Shown here: positions 1 to 8,102 of the stretch, one piece after another | Numbering within the stretch: position 1 is the first letter of the stretch | Layout: each line of letters begins with the position of its first letter | DNA from: an uncultured Eubacteriales bacterium | GTDB lineage: Bacteria; Bacillota; Clostridia; Oscillospirales; Acutalibacteraceae | Assembly: GCA_934476025.1 (NCBI GenBank) | Contig: CAKSNI010000003.1 | Coordinates: forward strand, 1-20,846 | Direction: 5' to 3' | Length of the DNA stretch: 20,846 nucleotides | Notes under the pieces: generated by a model | Databases searched by the model: none | What the model was told of the DNA's origin: nothing | Seen by the model: only the letters and a program-made list of their open reading frames with translations | Position numbers and translations under genes: made by a program

Positions 1-2
1 GT

Positions 3-896
3 ACTTCGAAGGTCGTACAGCCTAAAAACAATAATCCGACCGATGGAATGCAGGACCCAATGGCCAACGGGGTGCTGGGGGAAGCGGAAAACTCACTGGA
101 TCTGGTGTTCGTAGGGGATTCTGAGAGCTACTGCGCGTTTATGCCGCTGAAGTTTTGGCAGGACCGGGGCATTCCCTCCTATGTCTGCAGCACCAGCGGG
201 CAAAAACTGACCCACTCTTTACAGTTCCTGCATAAGGTTTTTGATCATCAAAAGCCGAAAATCGTGGTGCTGGAAACCAACGCAATCTTTTCGGGCGTCC
301 AGCAAACCGATGTGCTGATCTATGGAGCGGCCGACCGTTTTTCGGTATTCCAGTATCACAACCGGTGGAAATCACTGAAACCGCGTGATTGGAATTTTAC
401 CATCAACTATACCTATGTGGAAAACAGCAAGGGCTACTATAACGGGATGGCAGCCGATCCGGCCGATGCAAGCGGGTATATGGATTACAGTGAGGAAGTG
501 GCCCATATTCCCTCCCGTTCGCGTTTGATGCTCGAACGCATTGTCTGCCTTTGTGAAGAAAACGGAGCCAAGTTGATCCTGGTCAGTTCGCCCAGTACCA
601 AAAACTGGAATTATATGCGGCATAACGCCATTGCACAGTTTGCCGAAGAATGGGATTTGGAATACATCGATACCAACCTTTTGCAAACCGAAATTCCCAT
701 TGACTGGAATACCGATACACGGGACAAAGGAGACCACTTGAATTATTACGGCGCCATCAAGGTTTCGGCTTATCTGGCTGACCGTCTCAGCCGGGAATAC
801 GGCCTGGAGGATAAACGGGGCCGGGAGGACTACGCTTCGTTTGACAGCGCTCTGGCCGAATTCAAAAAGGCCATCGGGATTACCGGCGACCTTTAA
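3..896 (+). CDS. SGNH/DltD-like hydrolase family protein, 5'-truncated by the window edge
   Basis: The frame is open back to the window edge, so the true start lies outside; the Met codon at 48 is internal or at best an alternative start with no good ribosome binding site. Counting from that Met, a block I motif FVGDSES (Gly23-Asp24-Ser25) follows a hydrophobic strand, and a C-terminal GDHLNYYGA block (Asp229, His230) supplies the other members of an SGNH catalytic triad. This pairing is typical of DltD/AlgX-like esterases or acyltransferase partners, which act outside the membrane on cell-surface polymers and usually have an N-terminal membrane anchor; that part would lie upstream of this window. 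Such genes often follow an MBOAT acyltransferase gene, but the upstream neighbour is not visible. The family is well supported; the substrate is unknown. A strong hairpin follows 47 bases after the stop. Confidence 0.72.
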   Translation, partial: TSKVVQPKNNNPTDGMQDPMANGVLGEAENSLDLVFVGDSESYCAFMPLKFWQDRGIPSYVCSTSGQKLTHSLQFLHKVFDHQKPKIVVLETNAIFSGVQQTDVLIYGAADRFSVFQYHNRWKSLKPRDWNFTINYTYVENSKGYYNGMAADPADASGYMDYSEEVAHIPSRSRLMLERIVCLCEENGAKLILVSSPSTKNWNYMRHNAIAQFAEEWDLEYIDTNLLQTEIPIDWNTDTRDKGDHLNYYGAIKVSAYLADRLSREYGLEDKRGREDYASFDSALAEFKKAIGITGDL

Positions 897-942
897 AACG
901 GGGAAAAGAATGAACCGGATCCTCACACAAAACTATACAAAG

Positions 943-981
943 AAGGACTCCCGGGCCGTTTTATGCGGCCCGGGAGTCCTT
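943..981. terminator. Perfect 16-bp hairpin, probable terminator after the SGNH gene
   Basis: The arms 943-958 and 966-981 are perfectly complementary over 16 bases with a 7-base loop. No clean T-run follows on the + strand. On the - strand the hairpin is followed by a T-rich but interrupted stretch. The position between a gene end and the next promoter supports termination, although the missing U-tract makes its efficiency uncertain. Confidence 0.6.
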
Positions 982-1070
982 GGCATCCGGCCCTCTGAAA
1001 TTTCGTTTTTCCGGTGCCTTTTGAATCGGAAAAGGGCATATCGATAAACGCAATACCAATATGAGAAAGT

Positions 1071-1080
1071 TGCAATTGCA
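1071..1080. promoter_or_regulatory. Palindrome TGCAATTGCA overlapping the -35 box, candidate operator
   Basis: This is a perfect 10-bp palindrome that overlaps the first five bases of the -35 hexamer. It resembles a second palindrome at 1108-1119 (shared pattern TRCAA...TTGYA), centred 38 bp downstream. The regulator is not identifiable. Confidence 0.4.
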
Positions 1081-1104
1081 CATTCGCGGGAAGTGTGTTA
1101 TAAT
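1076..1104 (+). promoter_or_regulatory. Sigma-A promoter of the mdh-fumC-hdr-flx-frd operon
   Basis: The -35 hexamer TTGCAC (1076-1081) and the perfect -10 hexamer TATAAT (1099-1104) are separated by 17 bp, and TGT immediately upstream of the -10 makes it an extended -10. The expected start is near 1111, leaving a leader of about 26 bases before the ATG at 1137. It is the only strong promoter I found before the twelve-gene run. Confidence 0.8.
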
Positions 1105-1107
1105 TTA

Positions 1108-1119
1108 TACAAATTTGTA
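1108..1119. promoter_or_regulatory. Palindrome TACAAATTTGTA at the transcription start, candidate operator
   Basis: This is a perfect 12-bp palindrome that starts four bases after the -10 box and covers the predicted start near 1111, a classic repressor position. It does not match the usual Rex operator pattern (TTGTTAA-N4-TTAACAA). Confidence 0.45.
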
Positions 1120-1136
1120 ATATAGGAAGGTGTACT

Positions 1137-2081
1137 ATGAATAAGATTTCAATTATCGGTACCGGGAGCGTCGGCTCGACCATCGCCTATACCCTGACGG
1201 TTATGGGCCTTGCTTCGGAAATTGTCATGATTGATATCAACAACGAAAAGGCATTGGGAGAGGCGCTGGATATTCGCCAGGGCACTCCGTTTTGCAACGC
1301 CTGCACGGTATATGCCGGGGATTATCGGGATGCTAAGGATTCCGATATCGTTATCCTGACTTCCGGTATTGCCCGCAAACCGGGGCAAACCCGTCTGGAA
1401 CTTGCTCAGACCAATGTGAACATCACCAAATCGATCATTCCGGAAATCACAAAATACGCTCCGGACGCAATTTACATCATCGTCAGCAACCCGGTTGATA
1501 TTCTGACCTACACATTCGTGAAATATTCCGGTATTCCGGAAAACCGCATTATCGGTTCCGGCACCATTCTGGATACCGCCCGCCTGCGCGCCAGACTGTC
1601 GGAATACTATAACATCAACCAGGGCAATGTTCATGCCTATGTTTTCGGTGAACACGGAGACTCTTCCTTTATTCCGTGGTCGGTAGCCAACATTTCCAAT
1701 GTTCCGATTGCCGAATGTCAGAAACTGATTACCACTCCGGGAATCACCAATCCGGAACTCAATCTGGACGAAATTGAAACCTATGTCCGCAAATCCGGCG
1801 GCCGGGTGATCGCCCGGAAAGGCGCTACCTTCTATGCGGTTTCCGTTTCGGTATGTCATATCTGCAAATGCATTCTCAGCGGTATGGATACAACCATGAC
1901 GGTTTCCACCCTGATGCATGGTGAATACGGCATCCAGGATGTCTGTCTGAGCACCCTGAACATGATCGGTCACAGCGGTGTCCGCGGCAAGGTCAATCTC
2001 GCCCTGACCGACGAAGAAGTGGCAAAACTGCACCACAGCGCCGATACTCTGAAAGAAGTTATCGGAAATCTGGATATCTGA
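1137..2081 (+). CDS. mdh: Lactate/malate dehydrogenase family protein, malate dehydrogenase favoured by context
   Basis: This 314-residue NAD-dependent 2-hydroxyacid dehydrogenase has a Rossmann GTGSVG motif (8-13), Asp33 for the NAD ribose, SNPVD (117-121), catalytic Asp146/Arg149 and the His173 loop GEHGDSS. The active-site loop reads ARKPGQTR, with Arg80 at the position that is Gln102 in Bacillus lactate dehydrogenase and Arg in malate dehydrogenases; Arg86 matches catalytic Arg109. The His loop, in contrast, is lactate dehydrogenase-like, so this is a mixed signature that databases may label L-lactate dehydrogenase. The fumarase gene 15 bases downstream argues for oxaloacetate/malate interconversion. 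The start is set by AGGAAGG (1124-1130), six bases before the ATG. It is the first gene of the operon. Confidence 0.85.
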   Translation: MNKISIIGTGSVGSTIAYTLTVMGLASEIVMIDINNEKALGEALDIRQGTPFCNACTVYAGDYRDAKDSDIVILTSGIARKPGQTRLELAQTNVNITKSIIPEITKYAPDAIYIIVSNPVDILTYTFVKYSGIPENRIIGSGTILDTARLRARLSEYYNINQGNVHAYVFGEHGDSSFIPWSVANISNVPIAECQKLITTPGITNPELNLDEIETYVRKSGGRVIARKGATFYAVSVSVCHICKCILSGMDTTMTVSTLMHGEYGIQDVCLSTLNMIGHSGVRGKVNLALTDEEVAKLHHSADTLKEVIGNLDI

Positions 2082-2096
2082 GAAAGGTCGATCAAT

Positions 2097-3473
2097 ATGG
2101 AATACCGCATTGAACATGATTCGATGGGCGAAGTCCGGGTTCCGGCTGACCGTCTTTGGGCAGCCCAGACTCAGAGAAGCCACGAAAACTTTGAAATCGG
2201 CGTAGGGATTGAAACCATGCCCAGAGAAATCACCCACGCTTTCGGCATTCTGAAAAAGGCCGCAGCACAGGCCAATGCCGAACTTCGTCCGGAAAAAATG
2301 ACGAAGGAAAAGCTGGACTGTATCAGTGGGGCTTGCGATGAAGTGATTTCCGGAAAACTCAATGAGCATTTTCCGCTGGTGGTTTGGCAGACCGGTTCCG
2401 GTACCCAATCCAACATGAACGCCAATGAAGTTATTGCCAACCGGGCTAACCAAATTGCCGGTCAGAAACTTTGTCATCCGAATGATGATATCAATATGAG
2501 TCAGTCGTCCAACGACACCTTCCCGACGGCTATGCATATTTCGGCGGTTACGGCGGTAAGCGATCGGTTGATTCCGGCTCTTGAAACGCTGATAGCAACC
2601 TTCCAACGCCTGGAAAAGGAAAACGAAGGCATTGTTAAATCCGGGCGCACCCATTTGCAGGATGCCACCCCGATCAAATTCAGTCAGGAAATTTCCGGGT
2701 GGAGATCCAGCCTGCAGCGGGATGTCGAACTGCTAAAAAGTTCTTTGAAGCCGCTTTATGAACTGGCTCTCGGCGGAACAGCCGTCGGCACCGGACTGAA
2801 TGCTCCGAAGGGCTTCGCCGAGCTGGTCGCCGAAAAGGTCGCCAATCTTACCGGAAAACCGTTTGTGACGGCTTCCAATAAATTCCACGCTTTGACTTCC
2901 AAGGATGAATTGGTGTTCTGTCACGGCGCGATGAAAGCCACGGCCTGCGATTTAATGAAGATTGCCAACGATGTGCGCTGGCTGGCCAGCGGCCCGCGAG
3001 ACGGTCTTGGAGAAATTCATATTCCCGAAAACGAACCGGGGTCTTCCATTATGCCCGGCAAGGTCAATCCCACCCAGTGTGAGGCGGTTACCATGGTGGC
3101 CGTGCAGGTCATGGGGAACGATGTGGCAGTCGGAATGGCAGCCTCTCAGGGGAATTTTGAGTTGAATGTGTTTATGCCGGTCGCGGCATACAATTTCCTG
3201 CAATCGGCCCGATTGTTGGCGGAAGTGGTTCTGTCCTTTAATAAAAACTGTGCAGTCGGAATCACCGCGAACAAGGAAAAAATGGAACACAACCTGTACA
3301 ATTCATTGATGCTGGTAACGGCACTGAATCCGTACATCGGGTATGAAAATGCTGCCAAAACCGCCAAAAAAGCCTATAAAGAAGGCATCTCTTTGCGGGA
3401 AGCCTGCGTTCAACTCGGCTTTTTAAGTGAGGAAAAGTTCGACGAAGTGTTCCATCCTGAACAGATGGTTTGA
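2097..3473 (+). CDS. fumC: Class II fumarate hydratase (fumarase C)
   Basis: The protein catalyses reversible hydration of fumarate to L-malate. It has 458 residues, the usual length for the iron-free class II homotetrameric enzyme. The fumarase/aspartase superfamily signature GSSIMPGKVNP is at 315-325 with catalytic Ser317. Upstream blocks are also present: SGTQSNMNANE, SSNDTFPT and GRTHLQDATP. The signature leaves aspartase possible in principle, but the SGTQSNMN block and the malate dehydrogenase neighbour favour fumarase. AGAAAGG ends nine bases before the ATG. The gene lies 15 bases after mdh and 22 bases before hdrB, so the enzyme sits between the malate and fumarate steps of a reductive C4 pathway encoded in one transcript. 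Confidence 0.95.
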   Translation: MEYRIEHDSMGEVRVPADRLWAAQTQRSHENFEIGVGIETMPREITHAFGILKKAAAQANAELRPEKMTKEKLDCISGACDEVISGKLNEHFPLVVWQTGSGTQSNMNANEVIANRANQIAGQKLCHPNDDINMSQSSNDTFPTAMHISAVTAVSDRLIPALETLIATFQRLEKENEGIVKSGRTHLQDATPIKFSQEISGWRSSLQRDVELLKSSLKPLYELALGGTAVGTGLNAPKGFAELVAEKVANLTGKPFVTASNKFHALTSKDELVFCHGAMKATACDLMKIANDVRWLASGPRDGLGEIHIPENEPGSSIMPGKVNPTQCEAVTMVAVQVMGNDVAVGMAASQGNFELNVFMPVAAYNFLQSARLLAEVVLSFNKNCAVGITANKEKMEHNLYNSLMLVTALNPYIGYENAAKTAKKAYKEGISLREACVQLGFLSEEKFDEVFHPEQMV

Positions 3474-3495
3474 TTTTCGGAACGGAGGGAAAACG

Positions 3496-4302
3496 ATGAA
3501 GGTCAGTTATTTTCCCGGCTGTACCCTGCGAACAACAGCAAAGCAGCTGGATGTTTATGCGCGTCGAAGCGCCCGGGCGTTGGGAATCGAACTTTGTGAA
3601 TTGGAAAATTGGCAGTGCTGCGGCGGTGTGTTTGTCAGCGCAAAAGATGAAATAGCCTCCAAGCTCCCCGCTGTGCGGGCCTTGGCTGCCGCCCATCGGG
3701 AAGACCGGGTGCTGGTCAGCGTTTGTTCGGCCTGTCATAATGTACTGAAACAAACCAATGATGCTATGCTGCACGATGGGGATTTTGCCGACCATGTCAA
3801 TCGGTATTTGTCCCAGGATGCGGATTTTTCCGGAGAATATCATGGGGAAACCCGGGTGATGCATTATCTGGAAATGCTCAGAGATCTGGTTGGCTTTGAT
3901 ACCATTCGTCAGGCTGTGAAAAATCCCCTGACCGGTCGGAAAATCGGTGCCTACTACGGATGTCTGCTTCTTCGGCCGGGAAAGGTGCTGCAGTTTGATG
4001 ACCCCGAAAATCCGAAGATTATGGAAGATTTTCTTCGGGCGTTGGGGGCGGAACCGGTTCTGTATTCCATGCGGAATGAGTGCTGCGGCGGTTATACCGT
4101 TTTGGAAAACGGCGAACTCTGCCGGCAGAAATCCGAGGCAATCGGCGAAAATGCCGCCGATCGCGGGGCTGAAATGCTGGTAACCGCCTGTCCGCTTTGC
4201 AAGTATAATCTGGATCGCAATCAGGATTATCTCCCGGTTGTATATTTCACAGAGCTTTTGGCAGAAGCTCTCGGAATCAAGGAGGATTGTTGTGGAGAAT
4301 AA
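3496..4302 (+). CDS. hdrB: Heterodisulfide reductase subunit B (HdrB), CCG-domain protein
   Basis: The protein has 268 residues with two complete CCG domains: Cys9, Cys41-Cys42, Cys77 and Cys80, then Cys156, Cys196-Cys197, Cys232 and Cys235. In methanogen HdrB these ligate two noncubane [4Fe-4S] clusters that cleave the CoM-S-S-CoB disulfide. Here no methanogenesis gene is present, so the acceptor must differ. The start is the ATG preceded by GGAGGG (3484-3489) seven bases upstream; an in-frame Met 69 bases earlier lies inside fumC and lacks this support. It is cytosolic, with no signal or membrane segment. It overlaps hdrC by 11 bases. It probably forms HdrABC with its neighbours and may pass electrons to FrdB. 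Confidence 0.93.
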   Translation: MKVSYFPGCTLRTTAKQLDVYARRSARALGIELCELENWQCCGGVFVSAKDEIASKLPAVRALAAAHREDRVLVSVCSACHNVLKQTNDAMLHDGDFADHVNRYLSQDADFSGEYHGETRVMHYLEMLRDLVGFDTIRQAVKNPLTGRKIGAYYGCLLLRPGKVLQFDDPENPKIMEDFLRALGAEPVLYSMRNECCGGYTVLENGELCRQKSEAIGENAADRGAEMLVTACPLCKYNLDRNQDYLPVVYFTELLAEALGIKEDCCGE

Positions 4303-4684
4303 AAAGGAACGCCTGAAAGAACAGGTCCTTCGCATGAGCGGCGTGAATGTGTTGAAATGTATGCGCTGCGGGAAATGCTCCGGTTCCTGCCCGTCTTACG
4401 GGGAAATGGAATATCATCCGCATCAGTTTGTTTATATGGTCGAAACCGGGGATATTGAACCGCTGATGAAGTCGGAATCCCTTTATCGCTGCCTGTCCTG
4501 CTTTGCCTGCGTGGATCGCTGTCCCCGTGGGGTGGAGCCGGCCAAACTCGTGGAGGCGGTTCGTCTTTGCGTGATTCGTCAAAAGGGCGGCAACCATCTG
4601 AAACCGGACGATATTCCGGGTAAATTGGAGGACGAAATGCCTCAGCAGGCACTGATGAGTGCACTGCGAAAATATCAGAAATAG
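4292..4684 (+). CDS. hdrC: Heterodisulfide reductase subunit C (HdrC), GTG start
   Basis: The protein has 130 residues with two [4Fe-4S] ferredoxin motifs, CMRCGKCSGSCP and CLSCFACVDRCP, and carries electrons between HdrA and HdrB. I chose the GTG at 4292 because a perfect AAGGAGG (4279-4285) lies six bases upstream; an earlier in-frame ATG at 4238 would add 18 residues, lie deeper inside hdrB and have no such site. The 11-base overlap with hdrB suggests translational coupling and equal amounts. There is no membrane segment, so this is the soluble HdrC type and not a fusion with the cytochrome-type HdrE. Confidence 0.92.
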   Translation: MENKKERLKEQVLRMSGVNVLKCMRCGKCSGSCPSYGEMEYHPHQFVYMVETGDIEPLMKSESLYRCLSCFACVDRCPRGVEPAKLVEAVRLCVIRQKGGNHLKPDDIPGKLEDEMPQQALMSALRKYQK

Positions 4685-4702
4685 AAAGGAGAACTGCTTA
4701 TC

Positions 4703-6697
4703 ATGCAGAGAATCGGAGTTTTTGTCTGTCATTGCGGCACCAATATTGCCGGTACGGTGGATGTGAAAGCCGTTGCCGAAGCACTGCAAAAAGAACCCGG
4801 TGTGGCTTTTGCAACCGATTATCAATATATGTGTTCTCAGGCCGGGCAAAATATGATTATTGATTCCGTGAAGGAACATCACCTCAACGGAATTGTTATT
4901 TGTTCCTGTTCCCCGCGAATGCACGAGGCCACCTTCCGCAAAACGGCCGCGGCTGCCGGGCTGAATCCCTACATGGTGGAAATCGCCAATATCCGAGAGC
5001 AGTGCTCCTGGGTTCATAAGGAAAAGGAAATCGGGACCGAAAAAGCCATTGTTTTGGCCAAAGCGGCAGTGGCTAAAGTAGCTCTGAACGCTCCGCTGAC
5101 CCCCGGAGAAAGCCCCGTAACCAAGCGTGCGCTGGTCATTGGCGGAGGAATTGCCGGTATTCAGACGGCGTTGGATATCGCCGATGCCGGGTTCCCGGTG
5201 GATATTGTGGAAACCAAACCGACCATCGGCGGAAAAATGGCCCAGTTGGATAAAACATTTCCGACACTGGACTGTGCTGCCTGCATTCTGACCCCGAAAA
5301 TGGTGGATGTTGCTCAGAACGAAAATATCCGCATTTTTTCCTATTCCGAAGTGGAAGAAGTCAAAGGGTTTGTCGGAAATTTTGATGTAAAAATCCGCCG
5401 GAAAGCCAGATATGTCAAAGAGGATGTATGTACCGGCTGCGGCCTTTGTACCGAAAAGTGCCCGCAGAAAAATGTGCCGAACGAATTTAACCTTGGGATG
5501 GATACCCGGCATGCCATTTATATTCCGTTTGCTCAGGCGGTGCCGAAGGTGGCTACCATCGACCCGAATGCCTGTATGAAACTGAAAACCGGAAAATGCG
5601 GCGTTTGTTCCAAAGTATGTTCCGCCGGTGCGATTGATTATCAGGCAAAGGATGAAATCGTTGAAGAAAAGTATGGGGCCATTGTGGCAGCGACCGGCTT
5701 TAATCCGATTTCCATGGATAAATTCGATGAATTTGCCTACAACGAATCCAAGGATGTTATTACCTCTCTGGAACTGGAACGGCTGATGAACGCCGCCGGC
5801 CCGACCGGGGGGACTCTGCTTCGCCCGTCGGATCATGAGCATCCGCATACCATCGTTTTTGTTCAGTGTGTCGGTTCCCGCTGTGCGGCCTGTGCCGAAA
5901 AAGGAAAAGAGTACTGTTCGAAAATTTGCTGTATGTATACCGCCAAGCACGCCATGCTGATTCGGGATAAATATCCGGATACCGAGGTCTATGTTTTCTA
6001 CATTGATGTTCGTACTCCGGGGAAAAACTTCGATGAATTCTATCGCAGAGCGGTGGAAGAATACGGGGTCCATTATATTAAGGGCATGGTCGGCAAGGTC
6101 GTTCCAGAAGGCGGGAAACTCAAGGTTCAGGGCTCGGATCTTCTGTACGGAAAACAACTGCATATTGATGCGGACCTGGTGGTTCTCGCCGCCGCGATTG
6201 AACCGGATAAATCAGCCCGTCACCTGGCTACTATGCTGACTGCCAGCATGGATACCAATGATTTCTTTACCGAAGCCCACCCGAAGCTGCGTCCGGTGGA
6301 AAGCCCGACAGCCGGTGTGTTCCTTTCCGGAACCTGCCAGGGCCCGAAGGATATCCCGGAAACCGTTTCCCAGGCAGGTGCGGCCGCTTCCAAGGTAATC
6401 GGCCTGCTGTGTAAAGATAAACTGAAAGGAAATCCCTGCGTCGCCCATTCTGACGAAATGATGTGTAACGGCTGTTCTACCTGTGAGAAGGTTTGCCCCT
6501 ACGGTGCTATTTCGTATCAGGATAAAGAATTCAGAATGCCGGATCGCACCACCAAGGTGCGTCGGGTGGCCGTTGTCAATGAAGCGGTATGCCAGGGCTG
6601 CGGTGCCTGTACGGTTGCCTGTATGTCCGGGGCAATGGATCTGAAAGGATTTTCTCACAGACAAATCATGGCGGAGGTTGACGCAATATGCAAGTAG
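4703..6697 (+). CDS. hdrA: Heterodisulfide reductase subunit A (HdrA), electron-bifurcating flavoprotein
   Basis: The protein has 664 residues, the usual length for HdrA. In order: an N-terminal domain with CHCG (9-12) and CSCS (67-70); an FAD-binding GGGIAG (147-152); inserted ferredoxin-type clusters at Cys243/246/249/253 and Cys299/302/306; the HdrA-typical Cys-rich stretch 389-410; and two C-terminal [4Fe-4S] motifs at Cys588/591/594/598 and Cys630/633/636/640. In characterised HdrABC-MvhAGD complexes the HdrA FAD is the bifurcation site, splitting hydride pairs between a high-potential acceptor through HdrB and ferredoxin through the C-terminal clusters. Here the donor would be NADH through FlxA. 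The gene lies 18 bases after hdrC and its 3' end overlaps the MvhD-like gene by 10 bases. Confidence 0.94.
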   Translation: MQRIGVFVCHCGTNIAGTVDVKAVAEALQKEPGVAFATDYQYMCSQAGQNMIIDSVKEHHLNGIVICSCSPRMHEATFRKTAAAAGLNPYMVEIANIREQCSWVHKEKEIGTEKAIVLAKAAVAKVALNAPLTPGESPVTKRALVIGGGIAGIQTALDIADAGFPVDIVETKPTIGGKMAQLDKTFPTLDCAACILTPKMVDVAQNENIRIFSYSEVEEVKGFVGNFDVKIRRKARYVKEDVCTGCGLCTEKCPQKNVPNEFNLGMDTRHAIYIPFAQAVPKVATIDPNACMKLKTGKCGVCSKVCSAGAIDYQAKDEIVEEKYGAIVAATGFNPISMDKFDEFAYNESKDVITSLELERLMNAAGPTGGTLLRPSDHEHPHTIVFVQCVGSRCAACAEKGKEYCSKICCMYTAKHAMLIRDKYPDTEVYVFYIDVRTPGKNFDEFYRRAVEEYGVHYIKGMVGKVVPEGGKLKVQGSDLLYGKQLHIDADLVVLAAAIEPDKSARHLATMLTASMDTNDFFTEAHPKLRPVESPTAGVFLSGTCQGPKDIPETVSQAGAAASKVIGLLCKDKLKGNPCVAHSDEMMCNGCSTCEKVCPYGAISYQDKEFRMPDRTTKVRRVAVVNEAVCQGCGACTVACMSGAMDLKGFSHRQIMAEVDAICK

Positions 6698-7122
6698 AAA
6701 ACTATAAACCGCGAATTGTCGCTTTTTGCTGCAACTGGTGTTCCTATGCCGGGGCGGATCTGGCCGGAAACAATCGTTTGAACTACCCGGCGGATGTTAA
6801 AATCATTCGGGTGCCCTGTTCCTGCCGGGTCAATCCGATGTTTATTCTTCGGGCGTTTCAGCGTGGGGCCGATGGGGTGATTCTTTGCGGATGCCATCCA
6901 GGAGATTGCCATTATACCACCGGAAACTATTATGCCCGTCGTCGGATGTCCCTGCTGTTTTCCGTGCTTGACTATCTGGGCATTGAACGCGAACGCACCC
7001 GGGTTGAATGGGTGAGTGCCGCGGAAGGTGCAAAATTTGCCGCAACCATGAACGATTTTGTCGCTCAGGTTGCCGCTCTCGGTGAAAATAAAAGACTGGA
7101 GGATTTACGATGCAAGAAATAA
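6688..7122 (+). CDS. flxD: MvhD/FlxD-like iron-sulfur protein linking the input module to HdrA
   Basis: The protein has 144 residues and belongs to the MvhD ('F420-non-reducing hydrogenase iron-sulfur subunit') family. Its Cys pattern is FCCNWCSYAGAD (Cys14, 15, 18), PCSC (44, 46), CGCHPGDCHY (67, 69, 74) and a following NYYARRRM stretch. Family members carry a [2Fe-2S] cluster that passes electrons from an oxidoreductase to HdrA. No MvhA/MvhG hydrogenase subunits are present, so this is the Flx-type arrangement. GGAGG (6673-6677) precedes the ATG. It overlaps hdrA by 10 bases and the next gene by 13, indicating coupled translation. Confidence 0.9.
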   Translation: MQVENYKPRIVAFCCNWCSYAGADLAGNNRLNYPADVKIIRVPCSCRVNPMFILRAFQRGADGVILCGCHPGDCHYTTGNYYARRRMSLLFSVLDYLGIERERTRVEWVSAAEGAKFAATMNDFVAQVAALGENKRLEDLRCKK

Positions 7123-8102
7123 CGCGTGAAATTCTCGCAGAAAAGGCTTTGGAACTGCTGAAAAAAGGAACCGTTGATCGGATCCTCGGATGGAAAGCCG
7201 GAGAATTTGACTACGATGTTACCCCCGGTATTTTTACCGATGCCGAATCGTTTCAAAAGGAATTTGTCTGGAATGATTTCTGCTCCTGCAACTTTTCAAA
7301 ATATCTGATTGCTCAGGCCGCTCAAACCGAATCGAAGGTGCTTGTTTTCTTAAAACCCTGTGATACATACAGCTTCAATCAGCTGCTCAGCGAACATCGC
7401 TTTGATCGGGAAAAGGTTTACGCCGTCGGGGTTCCCTGCAACGGAATGCTGGATGTTTCCAAAATCCGCGAAGCAGCCGAATCCATCGGTTCGGTTCGTG
7501 ATGAAGGGGATACCGTTACGGTGGAAACTCTTTATGACGGAGAAATCAAACGGGATCGGGCTTCGCTTTTGGCCGAACGGTGCATTCACTGCAAATCCAA
7601 AAAGCATGTTGCCTATGACGAACTGCTCGGCAGTGACGGAGAAGTGCTGGATTCTCATCGCTTTGATGAGGTGGAGCGTTTGGAAAAAATGACTCCGGAT
7701 GAACGCTTTGCTTTTTGGCAGGGGGAACTTTCCCGCTGCATTCGCTGCAATGCCTGCCGGGATGTTTGCCCGGCCTGCACCTGTGAAAAGTGTGTGTTTG
7801 ACAACCCGGCTTCCGGGGTGGAAAACAAGGCGGCTGCTAACTCTTTTGAGGAAAAAATGTTCCATATTATCCGGGCTTTCCATGTTGTCGGGCGCTGCAC
7901 CGACTGCGGCGAATGTTCCCGTGTATGTCCGCAGCACATTCCGCTGCACCTTTTGAACCGGAAATTCATTTACGATATTGATCGGCTTTACGGGGATTAT
8001 CAGGCCGGCGAAATCGTCGGTAATCGGCCGCCGATTGTCAATTTCACCGAAAATGATCCGGAACCGTCCGAAGCGGTAGAGAGGGGGTCCGAACATGCTT
8101 AA
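7110..8102 (+). CDS. FlxC-like 4Fe-4S dicluster protein (formate dehydrogenase/F420 hydrogenase beta-subunit-like)
   Basis: The protein has 330 residues. The N-terminal two thirds carry scattered conserved Cys (CSC 58-60, KPCD at 84, VPCNG at 110, CIHC 158-161) as in electron-transfer proteins related to formate dehydrogenase or hydrogenase beta subunits. Two ferredoxin motifs follow: Cys210/213/216/220, with more Cys at 223/225/228, and Cys263/266/269/273 followed by Pro. The place between FlxD- and FlxB-like genes mirrors in reverse the flxABCD order I recall for sulfate reducers, which is why I suggest FlxC. GGAGG (7098-7102) sits seven bases before the ATG. It overlaps both neighbours (13 and 8 bases). 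It is soluble and most likely relays electrons from the NADH-oxidising subunit to HdrA. The exact family name is less certain than its role as a multi-cluster ferredoxin. Confidence 0.82.
   Translation: MQEITREILAEKALELLKKGTVDRILGWKAGEFDYDVTPGIFTDAESFQKEFVWNDFCSCNFSKYLIAQAAQTESKVLVFLKPCDTYSFNQLLSEHRFDREKVYAVGVPCNGMLDVSKIREAAESIGSVRDEGDTVTVETLYDGEIKRDRASLLAERCIHCKSKKHVAYDELLGSDGEVLDSHRFDEVERLEKMTPDERFAFWQGELSRCIRCNACRDVCPACTCEKCVFDNPASGVENKAAANSFEEKMFHIIRAFHVVGRCTDCGECSRVCPQHIPLHLLNRKFIYDIDRLYGDYQAGEIVGNRPPIVNFTENDPEPSEAVERGSEHA

Noticed and set aside
841..1047. Short + strand frame running from the SGNH gene into the intergenic hairpin
   Set aside because: It overlaps the real gene, crosses a terminator-like hairpin, and has no family resemblance.
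3427..3495. Upstream in-frame start for hdrB adding 23 residues
   Set aside because: It lies inside fumC, has no ribosome binding site, and the added residues do not resemble HdrB; the ATG at 3496 has GGAGGG correctly spaced.
4277..6163. Very long open frame on the - strand opposite hdrA, and a similar one opposite mdh/fumC (1149-2654)
   Set aside because: They lack recognisable domains and ribosome binding sites, and the + strand frames carry complete catalytic and cluster motifs; the open antisense frames follow from codon bias.
6688..7122. MvhD-like gene as part of an MvhADG hydrogenase
   Set aside because: No [NiFe] hydrogenase large or small subunit is encoded anywhere in the window; the adjacent PyrK-like flavoprotein indicates NADH input.
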